A stretch of 64,000 nucleotides of DNA from Streptomyces lienomycini (GTDB lineage Bacteria; Actinomycetota; Actinomycetes; Streptomycetales; Streptomycetaceae), in the NCBI RefSeq assembly GCF_027947595.1, contig NZ_CP116257.1:1984001-2048000 (forward strand). The letters run 5' to 3'. Within the stretch, counting starts at the first letter, position 1. The number at the start of each line of letters is the position of its first letter. Below the pieces are notes generated by a model. The model had not been told where the DNA came from. It ran no database searches and saw nothing but the letters and a program-made list of their open reading frames with translations. Of this stretch, positions 1 through 7,820 are shown piece by piece. A program made the position numbers and the translations under genes.

Positions 1-1
1 C

Positions 2-151
2 ACCCTGCCGGTCGGTCACGACCGCGCCGGACTGCCGATAGGTATGCAGCTGATGGCACGCCCCTTCCACGACGCGACGGTGCTCCGTGTGGGCCGGGTC
101 TACGAGGAGTCGGCGGGCGGCGCGGGGCGGCTTGCTCCTCTCGCGGCCTGA
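2..151 (+). CDS. Amidase-family protein, C-terminal end only
   Basis: The window opens inside a gene. The frame starting at base 2 encodes about 49 residues ending at TGA. It contains GLPIGMQLMARPF followed by a Tyr-Glu helix end, which is the usual C-terminal block of amidase-signature hydrolases (GatA/AtzF-like). The catalytic Ser-Ser-Lys region lies upstream and cannot be seen, so the substrate cannot be judged. The next gene, a TetR regulator on the same strand, starts 132 bp downstream and could regulate it, but nothing in the sequence proves that. Confidence 0.7.
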   Translation, partial: TLPVGHDRAGLPIGMQLMARPFHDATVLRVGRVYEESAGGAGRLAPLAA

Positions 152-283
152 GGGAAGACGGACATTCCGCGATGATGCGGTCGCGTCGCCGCAGGGGCGT
201 CCGCCGTGCTCGGGCGCCCGGACACGCAGCGCCGCGGGTCGCCGACGCCGGCCACCGCCTAGAAGCAACAAAATCGCATTAAA

Positions 284-922
284 GTGAACCGCATGAGTCC
301 CAAGCCCATGGCCCGCCCCGGCGGGCGCAGCGCACGCGTACAGGAGTCCGTCCATGCGGCGGTACGTGAACTCGTAGGGGAGGCGGGCCGTGACGCGCTC
401 ACCGTCCCGATGGTGGCCACTCGGGCGGGCGTGACCCCCTCCACGATCTACCGTCGCTGGGGCGACCTGCAGCAACTCCTGTCCGACGTGGCCGTCGAAC
501 GACTGCGCCCGGAAACGGATCCGGCCGATCTCGGAAGCCTGCGGGCCGATCTCGACGCGTGGGCGGAACAGTTCCTCGACGAGATGGCCTCGCCGCCCGG
601 GCGCGCCTACATCCGGGATGCCCTGCTCGGCGACCCCGACGGAACCAATGCCGGTCAGTGTTCGGCGTATGCCGCAGAGCAGATCGACGCCGTGTTGGCC
701 CGTGCGGCGCAGCGGGGGGAGCCGGTGCCCGAGACGGAACTGCTGATCGACCGTGTCGTGGCGCCGATCATGTACCGCATCCTCTTCCGCCCTGGCCGAC
801 TGGACGCCGCATACGCGCGCGAGCTCGTGACGAACGCCGTGTACGCCCAGCAGATCGAGGCCGGCGCCGGCCCCACCCCGTCCGCCGCCCGCCGGCGCTC
901 GGAGAAGAAACCCGACAACTGA
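284..922 (+). CDS. TetR/AcrR-family transcriptional regulator
   Basis: This 212-residue protein has the TetR plan. Its N-terminal DNA-binding domain (about residues 20-65) includes the helix-turn-helix VPMVATRAGVTPSTIYRRWG, and an all-helical ligand-binding and dimer domain follows. GTG at 284 is the longest start; ATG at 293 in the same frame is a reasonable alternative, and neither has a strong Shine-Dalgarno. The C-terminal domain resembles TetR_C subfamilies of Streptomyces, but the ligand is unknown. It follows an amidase 3' end on the same strand, so it may control that gene or be free-standing. Confidence 0.88.
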   Translation: MNRMSPKPMARPGGRSARVQESVHAAVRELVGEAGRDALTVPMVATRAGVTPSTIYRRWGDLQQLLSDVAVERLRPETDPADLGSLRADLDAWAEQFLDEMASPPGRAYIRDALLGDPDGTNAGQCSAYAAEQIDAVLARAAQRGEPVPETELLIDRVVAPIMYRILFRPGRLDAAYARELVTNAVYAQQIEAGAGPTPSAARRRSEKKPDN

Positions 923-1204
923 CCACTTCGCTCGCCGGGTGGTCTGGTCACTGGGCCGTGGAGGCCAAGCGGTATCTTCCGATGACGCATCATGTGGAGT
1001 GCGTCGCGATTCTGGAGCCGGCGGGGAAGGGTGCCTGGCCTGCGGTTCTGTTGTTCGGGTGGGTTGCTCGGCCTGTTTCCCGCCATGTAGCGGATCGAGC
1101 AGGCGGACCGGGTGTGATGCCCAGGACCGGGCCGAGTTGAAGGACGACGACGTCCTGGCGGAGCTGGTGGACAGCGATGCGGAGATCCTGACTACCTGAA
1201 GTGA

Positions 1205-1379
1205 CCGACGTGCGGGAGATGGGCCTGGCCTGTCTTCCTGCGGTTCAACGGCGTGAGCGTCGGTACCGGCCCGCCGCCCGTGCCCGTTGCCGGTCCGTTC
1301 GTCGAGGACATCGCGCAGGACTGCGTCGATGTACCGGTCATTGCCAAGCGCCTGGCGGCCTGGTTCCCCGTTCCCTGAC
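1205..1379 (+). pseudogene. 3' remnant resembling a Doc/Fic-family toxin
   Basis: A plus-strand frame without a start ends at TGA 1377-1379. It encodes VFLRFNGVSVG, then AGPFVEDIAQ and DVPVIAKRLAAWF. That order, a hydrophobic 'VFLRxNG' helix followed by a short terminal helix pair, is like the C-terminus of Doc-type toxins after their HxFx(D/N)GNKR motif. The diagnostic Fic motif is missing here. A strong intrinsic terminator follows 11 bp after the stop, which suggests this was once a real gene end. The assignment rests on remembered family pattern and is tentative. Confidence 0.35.
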
Positions 1380-1390
1380 GTTCGACGATA

Positions 1391-1422
1391 TGAGGGCAGG
1401 GCACCCGTGTGCCCTGCCCTCA
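1391..1422 (+). terminator. Perfect hairpin, probable terminator of the remnant gene
   Basis: TGAGGGCAGGGCAC (1391-1404) and its exact reverse complement (1409-1422) flank a 4-base loop CCGT. A 14-bp GC-rich stem lacking a U-tract is the common Streptomyces terminator form. It sits just after the decayed plus-strand frame and could stop transcription from either side. Confidence 0.7.
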
Positions 1423-1599
1423 CGAGCTGTCGAACTCCACTCACACTTGGCCGCTTTGGCTGGTCCGGGAGTACCGGGCGGTGCCAGTCAAAGGTGTCGA
1501 CGCCCTTTCACCGGGTGCTCTGCCGCGGCGTCACGTACCCGGCGCCGTAGTGATCGACGATTTTTGGGCCAACGCGGCGACGGGGGGATGCCTGGATCG

Positions 1600-1730
1600 A
1601 TGCACACCGCCTGCCGGTCCCCGCCTCATCGCTCGACGCAATTCCCGGGCGTGTGTCCAGGAGTCGGTGACCAGGAGGGAGACCAGTGTGGTGGCGCCCG
1701 AGCCGCGAGTACGCCCAGTTCGCTGTCCAT
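1600..1730 (-). pseudogene. Frameshifted, truncated fifth gene of the TIR operon
   Basis: On the minus strand an ATG at 1730 lies 10 bases beyond the stop of the membrane-protein gene, with AGGAG overlapping that stop. It reads MDSELGVLAA, and near 1700 a single-base deletion shifts the frame; the next frame continues SGATTLVSLLVTDSWTHARE. That opening resembles a recurrent N-terminus of small Streptomyces proteins of unknown function ('GATTLVxLMVxxxW', from memory). After about residue 32 nothing recognisable continues. It was probably a genuine operon member, now inactive. The left boundary is approximate. Confidence 0.45.
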
Positions 1731-1740
1731 GTGTCATCTC

Positions 1741-2808
1741 CTAGGCGAGGGGGGAGCCGGAGGCGGGCGCCTCGTCGTCGTCCAGAGCGGGGGACACCGG
1801 CGGATCGAAGTGGTGCTGGATCTCCTCGGCGGTCTCGTGGCAGTTCTGCTCCTTGATGAGGCCGGCGATCTGTGCCGCGAGCATCGGACGGCGTACATCT
1901 CCGTCGGTGAAACCGATGCTGTCGAGGAAGTCGGAGAGACGCACCGTGGCTGTCTCCCGTCCCTGCGGCGCTGAGGGAGGTCTCGCCTCGGCAAAGTCCG
2001 ACGTCGTCGGCTCGTCGGCCTGCTGAGAGATCAGATCCTGAAGCCGTTCGGGAATGTCGGTGTCATTGGCCGCCGAGGTGAGCTGAGCGAGCAGGGCCAG
2101 GTCGTTCACCGTACGTTCCACCTGCTCGTCGTTCCTGGCGAGCCACCAGACCACCGCGCTGCCGGTGTCCTTGAGGACGTCCTCGCCCAAGTACCGTCGC
2201 CTGCTCTGCTCGTACTTGCGTTGGTGCACCCAGACCGCCTCGTCCTTGCGTACGTCGGCGAGCTTGTCGAGGCGTTCCTGGTCCTGCTGCACCAGGACGA
2301 GACGGACGTTCTCCGCCATTGCCTGGAGGTGCACGGTGGACTCGGGCACCATCCGGCTGAGGGCGCCGGACAGTTCCCGCTCGACGAGTGAGGCCCGGAC
2401 CGGTTCCCGTTGCTCGGTGATGGCGCGAGCCCGCTTCAGGACCGCGTCGACGGCGATGCCCGCGGGGTTGAGAACGGGTGCGCTCGCGGGAGCGTCGACG
2501 AGGCACCAGCGCACCGTCGCGGAGAAGACGAAGTCGTAGTCCGCCCACTTGCTGGGCAGCAGGACCTGGCTGACGCGGTGTTCCGTGCGTTCTACGGGGG
2601 CGGCCGTGAGCTGCTCCTCGAAAGCCACGGGTACCGTGCCGCGGCGCATCGCGGCGAACCGGAAGACGGCCGCGGGGACGACGAGCAGCAGCACTGCCAG
2701 CAGCGGCCAGGCCCATGCGGGCCACCGCTGCGTCAGACCGACGATGGTCAGCAGGAGACCGCTCAGAACGGTGAGGAAGACGGTTGTGGTTTTCCGTGCG
2801 GTGGTCAT
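1741..2808 (-). CDS. Two-TM membrane protein with SPFH/band-7-like region, TIR-operon member
   Basis: The 355-residue protein begins with two close hydrophobic segments (about residues 9-26 and 33-50) separated by a short Trp/Pro turn. A mixed alpha/beta region (about 60-180) follows, then a charged helical stretch rich in Arg, Glu and Gln (about 180-240) and an acidic C-terminus. This layout, and the SATVRWCLVD to ELSGALS segment, recall SPFH/stomatin-type scaffolds, but I am not certain. The ATG at 2808 overlaps the upstream NTPase stop by 4 bp. The frame stays open further upstream, but only as a shadow of the NTPase. I infer a membrane platform or effector for the TIR/NTPase system. Confidence 0.75.
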   Translation of the reverse strand: MTTARKTTTVFLTVLSGLLLTIVGLTQRWPAWAWPLLAVLLLVVPAAVFRFAAMRRGTVPVAFEEQLTAAPVERTEHRVSQVLLPSKWADYDFVFSATVRWCLVDAPASAPVLNPAGIAVDAVLKRARAITEQREPVRASLVERELSGALSRMVPESTVHLQAMAENVRLVLVQQDQERLDKLADVRKDEAVWVHQRKYEQSRRRYLGEDVLKDTGSAVVWWLARNDEQVERTVNDLALLAQLTSAANDTDIPERLQDLISQQADEPTTSDFAEARPPSAPQGRETATVRLSDFLDSIGFTDGDVRRPMLAAQIAGLIKEQNCHETAEEIQHHFDPPVSPALDDDEAPASGSPLA

Positions 2809-4799
2809 GGTCGAGTCCCCCTGGATGAGGTCGTCGGCGGTGTGGCCGGAGCGATGCCTTGAGCCGCGCTGATCTTGTGGAGCAGCAGACCGGTGATCTC
2901 CGCGGCTCGCGCCGCATCCGCCGGACCGGTGCGCTCGGCGTCGCGGGCACACGCGTACAGCAGAGCGAAGACCTTGCCCCGCTTCTCCGTGCACCGCTGT
3001 GCCGCGCTGACGAGGAGGTCGAGCAGGAGCCCGCCGTGCGGTCCGGTGCCGACGGCCGCCCAGTGGAGCCAGCGTCGTGCTTCGTCCTGCCACTTCTGAG
3101 GCGGCAGCTCGGTCAGTACGGCGTGCCAGCAGGTTGTCAGGGAGCGCTGCGCGCCCTGTTCGTCGACCAGCGCGTGCGAGGTGCCGGGGCGGAGCGTCAA
3201 CAGTTCGGGGTCGCTGGCCTGGAGGAAGATCCGGAGATGGCCGGGGGAGAAGTCGGAACGGGCGAGACGGTCGAGCAGCACGCGGTGCAGCCTGCGGCTG
3301 CGCGCCGTCAGATCGCACAGGGCCTGCCTGGCACGCGTCGTGTCGCGCTCACGTCGGGCCAGGTGGTGGAGCCTGACCAGGGCTTGATCCGGATGACTGG
3401 TCGCTAGGACGTCGGCACAGACGCGAACCAGCACCTGCGCGAGCTCCCCATCGAGGTGCCGGTTCGCGCACCACTGGTAGATCTGCCGGCGGAAGTCCCT
3501 GGCGTGGACCGGGTCCGCCAGCCCGAGGGTGAGCGCATGAACGGCCGCTTCCAGGCGAGGCCGGCTCGTCGTACCGGCGCACCAGCGTTCGACGAGGGCC
3601 CCCAGTCCGTCCGCACGTCCGGTCCGCAGGTATTCACCGGCCACTCGTTCCACCAGGACGTCGCGTACGAGGGTGACGACGTGCGGGTCGTTCAGCTCCA
3701 CCACACTCGCGACCCAGGGGCCGAGGTGGGGGCGGAGATCCGGCATGTGGTCCCAGAAGTGGGCACGAACGGCGGAGTCGAAGTCCAGCTTCTCGAACCG
3801 GACCTGCCCGTTGGGGGCGGCAGTGGCCGAGATCTCGAGGAGGCGCTCGGCGAGGTCTCGATGCTGCAGCGGCGAGTCGCCCTCCGACGGAGGCCCCAGG
3901 GTGCTCAGCAGTTGCTCGGCCGCGCGGTGAACAACATCGGCGTGCGCCCCGTGCAGCATGGATACGGCGATCAGCAGGGCTCGTTGCGGCGCCTCCCGCA
4001 GCTTGGTGACGAGCGCGGCGGCTTCCCGTCGGCCGTCGTTCCGCGCCCGCCCGGCGGCCTCGCACCATTGGCCGAATCCGTCCCCGGGCTGACCGGCCTC
4101 GCGTGCCCGGCGCACCAGGTCGGCGAATTCCGCGATTTCCCGCATCGGCCTGTTCGCCGTCAGGAACCCGGTGACGGTGCCGTCCGGCCGGAGATACTGC
4201 TCAGGCGGCACACCGTGCAGGCGCAGGTGCCGTCGGAGAACGCCGATACCGGGTGGCCGTTCGAGCACCACACGGCAGTACTGCAGGTCCGGGTCGAGTA
4301 CGCCGCGGTGCGGCATGACCACGACCAGATGGGCCCGCTGCTCGTGCACGGCCTTGCGTAGCGCCGGGAGGTCGGCCTGGGCTGCGGCCCAGCGGTGATC
4401 GTCCGCGGCGGACAGGTCCAGCAGCAACTGATCACCGGTCCCGACCAGAGTGGCGTCGTGGAGGGAGAGCTCATCCTCCTCCTCATCATCAGGCAGGAGT
4501 TCGTGGAAGACACCACTGTCCCGGTGGTGTTCGTGCAGCAGTACGCGGGCCGCAGCCGACCGGCCGCTGCCCGGGACGCCGTCCAGGATGACGGTGCCGG
4601 AGTCGGCGAGTACGGCACGAGCCTCGCCCATGCGCGGCGGAGAGACCAGTGCGTAGCGCAGTCGGCGGAGTTGGTCCTCGGCGACTCGGCGGAAGGCCGG
4701 CTTGTCCGAGTCCTGTAGCTGCGTGCCGATGTAGACGTCGCCAGAGCCCGTGACCGTGACGCCCGAGTCCCGGACCCAGGTGCCGGTGTGCTGGTTCAC
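2805..4799 (-). CDS. P-loop NTPase with N-terminal glycine-rich strand motif, TIR-operon member
   Basis: This 664-residue protein starts at GTG 4799, overlapping the TIR stop (GTGA). Residues 12-26 include VTVTGSGDVYIG, a short strand-turn-strand motif that also occurs in the TIR neighbour's tail. A P-loop follows at residues 74-81, GVPGSGRS, in which Arg80 occupies the usual lysine position. A hydrophobic stretch ending LLLDLS may be Walker B. The remaining roughly 450 residues look all-helical, like the sensor half of STAND-type proteins, though no TPR, WD or LRR repeat is obvious. I infer a sensor or scaffold ATPase that recruits the TIR protein. The exact family was not recognised. Confidence 0.75.
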   Translation of the reverse strand: MNQHTGTWVRDSGVTVTGSGDVYIGTQLQDSDKPAFRRVAEDQLRRLRYALVSPPRMGEARAVLADSGTVILDGVPGSGRSAAARVLLHEHHRDSGVFHELLPDDEEEDELSLHDATLVGTGDQLLLDLSAADDHRWAAAQADLPALRKAVHEQRAHLVVVMPHRGVLDPDLQYCRVVLERPPGIGVLRRHLRLHGVPPEQYLRPDGTVTGFLTANRPMREIAEFADLVRRAREAGQPGDGFGQWCEAAGRARNDGRREAAALVTKLREAPQRALLIAVSMLHGAHADVVHRAAEQLLSTLGPPSEGDSPLQHRDLAERLLEISATAAPNGQVRFEKLDFDSAVRAHFWDHMPDLRPHLGPWVASVVELNDPHVVTLVRDVLVERVAGEYLRTGRADGLGALVERWCAGTTSRPRLEAAVHALTLGLADPVHARDFRRQIYQWCANRHLDGELAQVLVRVCADVLATSHPDQALVRLHHLARRERDTTRARQALCDLTARSRRLHRVLLDRLARSDFSPGHLRIFLQASDPELLTLRPGTSHALVDEQGAQRSLTTCWHAVLTELPPQKWQDEARRWLHWAAVGTGPHGGLLLDLLVSAAQRCTEKRGKVFALLYACARDAERTGPADAARAAEITGLLLHKISAAQGIAPATPPTTSSRGTRP

Positions 4800-5548
4800 C
4801 GGTCCTTGTCCTCGTGACCGTCCCGTTCACCGAACCGGTGCTGGATGGCGCCGTGGTGGTCGCCCTCGAAGTACGTCGTCCCGTCACCCGAGAAGTGACG
4901 GTCGCCCGAGACATGACGTGAATGCGAGTAGATGTTGCCGTTCCCGGTGTGGACAGGACCGTGGGCGCCCTTGACGACCGTGCCGACGTCACCGGTGAAG
5001 TCACGGCTCTGTACGGCTGTACCGTTCACAGTCCCGCTGGAATTGGACACGTTGCCTGGCGCGGGCATTCCCGCCTCGGTCCCGGGCCGGTCGTCGAGGC
5101 CGGGAATCATGTCGGCCATCAGATCACCGATGCGCGCGACACATACGTCGGTGTCACCGGAGTCGAACGCGATGGACTGGAGATCGGCGAGCCGTCGCAA
5201 CGCGGGCGGAAGGTCGGCCTTGCTCAGCCGGCTGGTTTTGCGTCCGTCCAGAACGGGGACCACTGGGACCTCACATTCGAAAGCCCCCTCGATCTCCTTG
5301 CGCACCCAGTCCTCGGGATCCTCCAGCCGGGTACGGAAGTTCGTCCAGTCCGGTCCGATGATGGCCAGAAGTACGGAGCTGCGCCGTACGGCGACCAGTA
5401 ACCGTTCGGGCCAGCTTTCCCCGGGGACGATGGACTGTGACGCGTGAAACGCGTGTCCCGGGCCGAAGCGGTGCGACAGCCCCTGTCGGAGCAGGGCCGC
5501 GGTCTTCTCCCCGTCCCCGGTGCGGTAGTTGATGAAGATCTCGCTCAT
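4796..5548 (-). CDS. TIR-domain protein with repetitive glycine-rich tail
   Basis: Residues 1-140 form a bacterial TIR domain: EIFINYRT opens it, FHASQSIVPGESWPERL is the region after strand B, SVLLAIIGPDW is strand C, and WVRKEI places a likely catalytic Glu at residue 85. TIR domains with this Glu often cleave NAD+ or make cyclic-ADP-ribose signals; activity here is inferred. Residues 165-240 are a low-complexity Gly/Asn/Ser/His tail of short strand-turn units, including HTGNGNIY, similar to the neighbouring NTPase N-terminus. ATG 5548 overlaps the regulator stop (ATGA), so translation is probably coupled. The protein is 250 residues and has no membrane segment. Confidence 0.88.
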   Translation of the reverse strand: MSEIFINYRTGDGEKTAALLRQGLSHRFGPGHAFHASQSIVPGESWPERLLVAVRRSSVLLAIIGPDWTNFRTRLEDPEDWVRKEIEGAFECEVPVVPVLDGRKTSRLSKADLPPALRRLADLQSIAFDSGDTDVCVARIGDLMADMIPGLDDRPGTEAGMPAPGNVSNSSGTVNGTAVQSRDFTGDVGTVVKGAHGPVHTGNGNIYSHSRHVSGDRHFSGDGTTYFEGDHHGAIQHRFGERDGHEDKDR

Positions 5549-6855
5549 GATGGTGACTCCTCAAAAGGGGTGGTCGGGCGTGACAAGGTGCCGAGCCGCG
5601 GGGCCAGTCGGCGTACCGGTGGATGGTCCGGGTAGCGGCCCAACACCCGGACAAGTCGTCGGAGATCGGTCGTGACGGTCGCCGAGCGGACCGCCGTCAC
5701 GCCGTCGAGCAGTGGCTCCGTCAGCGCGCACGCGTGGTCGATCTCGCCGGCGGAGGCATAAGCGAGCGCGCGACGTACGCCGTACCGCACCTGCGTACGC
5801 ACCGCGTCGGGGCCGACCTGAGTGAGCTGCCGATCCAGTTCCTCGCCCGCCTCGCGCGGCCGCCCGAGATCGACGAGGCACCAGCCGGTGACCATGCCGA
5901 CCGAATCTGGGAGATGCATGGAGCCGATCACCGGACCGCCGGCATCGTCGTTCCGGCGGGCGAGCAGAGTACGAGCCCGGTCCAGGGCACGGAGACAGGC
6001 GTCGGCATCACCGGCGAGGGCATGGCCCTGTGCTTCGCGCTGTGCGGCGAGACCGCGGATCCGTGACGGCAGCACGCCGCTCTGCGCCCGGCGGGCCAAC
6101 GCGATCGTCTGCTGGGCGTCCTCCCGGTACAGCGTGATCAACGCCCTGCGGACCAGCGCATAACCGGCCAGTGCCTGATCACCGCCGGCGGCGGCCAGGT
6201 CGACCGCACGCTGCGTCCACCACAGCGCCGCATGCTCGTTCCCAGTCTCCTGCACCAGCCAGCCCACATACTCGGCGTATCGGGAACCGAGCGCCAGCAG
6301 GTGTCGCCTGGTGCCGCTGTCGCTCTGCGCCGACAGTTCTCGCAGCGTGTGTGTCTGCGTGATCAGAACGGGCAGGAGCAGGCCGGGTTCCACGGCCTGA
6401 CCGAGTCTGCGGTAGTGCGTGAACAGTAGGCGTGAGGCTTCCAGCATGCCGGCGCCGGCGGCCGGGGACGCCGGACTCGATCCGTCCGACCTCCAGGTCA
6501 TCAGCGAGGCGACACCGGCGTTCATCACCTGACGTCGGCCCACGGGCCCGAAGGAGCTCGGGCCGTCCGGTGACAAGTGCATCATCCAGTTCTCCTCCTC
6601 GACCCGGCCTGGCTCCGACACGGCAGGTGAATCGACAGCGGCAGGGGTGCTGAGGGCGATCAGTGCCCCGTCGGCACCGAGTGCGGCGTCGCACAGCCGC
6701 GCGAGATCACGGCTGGGTGCCTTGATGCCCCGCTCGACCTTGCTGAGCTGCGCCTTGCTGTAGTGCACGAGACCGGAGAGGTCTGTAAGGCTCAGCCCGG
6801 CCTCAAGACGCCGCTTCCTCAGTTCCTCGCCGAACGGGGTGGACTGATGTGGCAC
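5545..6855 (-). CDS. XRE-family helix-turn-helix regulator with TPR-like sensor domain
   Basis: The 436-residue protein starts best at GTG 6855, where GGGAGG lies 4 bases upstream; the frame is open further upstream but without a ribosome site. Residues 9-65 are a Cro/C1-type HTH (FGEELRKRRLEAGLSLTDLS, then YSKAQLSKVERG). Residues 130-430 are helical repeats rich in Ala, Leu and Arg, like the TPR-type sensor half of Streptomyces XRE regulators. It is the first gene of the TIR operon and overlaps the TIR gene by 4 bp. It probably controls the operon, possibly in response to a ligand or peptide. Confidence 0.85.
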   Translation of the reverse strand: MPHQSTPFGEELRKRRLEAGLSLTDLSGLVHYSKAQLSKVERGIKAPSRDLARLCDAALGADGALIALSTPAAVDSPAVSEPGRVEEENWMMHLSPDGPSSFGPVGRRQVMNAGVASLMTWRSDGSSPASPAAGAGMLEASRLLFTHYRRLGQAVEPGLLLPVLITQTHTLRELSAQSDSGTRRHLLALGSRYAEYVGWLVQETGNEHAALWWTQRAVDLAAAGGDQALAGYALVRRALITLYREDAQQTIALARRAQSGVLPSRIRGLAAQREAQGHALAGDADACLRALDRARTLLARRNDDAGGPVIGSMHLPDSVGMVTGWCLVDLGRPREAGEELDRQLTQVGPDAVRTQVRYGVRRALAYASAGEIDHACALTEPLLDGVTAVRSATVTTDLRRLVRVLGRYPDHPPVRRLAPRLGTLSRPTTPFEESPS

Positions 6856-7404
6856 GGGACCTCCCAAACCCGGTCGTCCGCGAGGCGGTACTGCACGGAA
6901 GAGTGCGGCACCAACTCCCGGACGGACAAGGCGATCGACGCTGTTTCCCGTTTCCTTCTCCGACGGCAGGGCGTGGCAAGCCTCGTCAGTCAATTCCGGT
7001 CACACTGTCCCTTTGACGGCGGCCTCTCGTACGCACTGGACGCATCGACGCGGCTCCGCCGGTGTGAGGCTCCGTAGGGGGCCCGGGTGCGGGCGACGCT
7101 CTGCGCGGAACTGCTGGTTCTCGATCGTCACTTGTCCCGGGACCAGTCAGCTCGTTGACCTGCACGAGGAGACTCCGGCCCCGGTACCGGTCCTGCCCCG
7201 GTCCCGTCTCCAACTGCCGGGCGTCACCTCCCGTCGTGGTCTGCCCGCGCCCATGTGTTTTCGAGGAACGGGCTCGGGGTGCCGTGCCAGAACCTCGCAA
7301 TGTCGTCGGCGAGGGTGTCCTACTTGATGCTGGTCCGGAAGCTCGCGCTCTGGTCATTGGGCAATGCCCGGACAAGACCTCCAACGGGCGATAAGACTGA
7401 CCGC
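6856..7404. other. Intergenic region between the TIR operon and a small gene
   Basis: These 549 bases separate two divergent units and should hold the promoters of both. I see no convincing -35/-10 pair and no long palindrome. The short open frames on either strand lack codon bias and recognisable motifs. A GGGCAATGCCC palindrome near 7358-7368 is the only small symmetric element close to the plus-strand gene. Confidence 0.4.
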
Positions 7405-7635
7405 ATGGCTACAGAACCCCGCCCCTCCATCGTGTCCTCATGCATCGAGCTTCTCGATCGTCTCGTCCAGTTGAGTGAGAAGGTGACGAGAACGCTGCGC
7501 GGGGTGACCAAGACGTACAAGGAAGCCGAAGCAGCACTCAGTCACCTCCGCGACGTCCGCAAGTTGGCTACACAGCTGCGCAGGGCCGTCGTTGCCTTCT
7601 TCAGGCCCGAGGGCGGGACTGCCGAAGCCTGCTAG
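7405..7635 (+). CDS. Small helical protein of unknown function
   Basis: This 76-residue frame starts at ATG 7405. It encodes a mostly helical protein with a central amphipathic stretch (SCIELLDRLVQLSEKV, then KTYKEAEAALSHLRDV) that could form a coiled coil, and a Phe-rich end. Third positions are GC-biased but less so than in housekeeping genes. It lies between the TIR operon and the PD-(D/E)XK-like gene and converges on the latter. No family was recognised. It could be a small partner of one of those systems, but nothing ties it to either. Confidence 0.5.
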   Translation: MATEPRPSIVSSCIELLDRLVQLSEKVTRTLRGVTKTYKEAEAALSHLRDVRKLATQLRRAVVAFFRPEGGTAEAC

Positions 7636-7820
7636 ACCGTGGGCCTGCCGGGTAATGCTGTGCTGCCAAGCAGTCGCCATCGTCCGAGCCGGTCGCCTGC
7701 CCGATGGTGGCGAGGAGATCCTGGTCGGGGCGCACGTCCACGCTGGTGCGCCCCGGCCGGTGTCCGTTCACACGGCAGACCACTCACAGACGCGGCACTC
7801 CGGACGCCGCCTGGGCCGGA

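Larger units (their letters stand above)
923..1740. other. Gene-poor, decayed stretch
   Basis: Between the TetR gene and the minus-strand operon I find no intact gene. Three things are recognisable and listed separately: a short plus-strand 3' gene remnant, a perfect 14-bp-stem hairpin just after it, and a frameshifted minus-strand remnant at the right edge. The rest has open frames in both directions without codon bias or recognisable similarity. It looks like leftovers of recombined or deleted genes. Confidence 0.6.

Noticed and set aside
2809..3318. Upstream extension of the membrane-protein gene by 170 codons
   Set aside because: This part is antisense-free but overlaps the NTPase coding sequence in another frame, is Arg/Pro-rich low-complexity, and has no family sequence. 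The ATG at 2808 with a 4-bp overlap is far better.
1741..6855. Calling the TIR operon Thoeris
   Set aside because: Thoeris needs a ThsA with SIR2 and SLOG domains or a TM effector read by cyclic ADPR. No SIR2 or SLOG sequence is visible, and the NTPase is unlike ThsA.
6986..7384. Minus-strand frame between the TIR operon and the small gene
   Set aside because: It is Arg/Pro/Gly-rich low-complexity without codon bias or motif, and there is no ribosome site.
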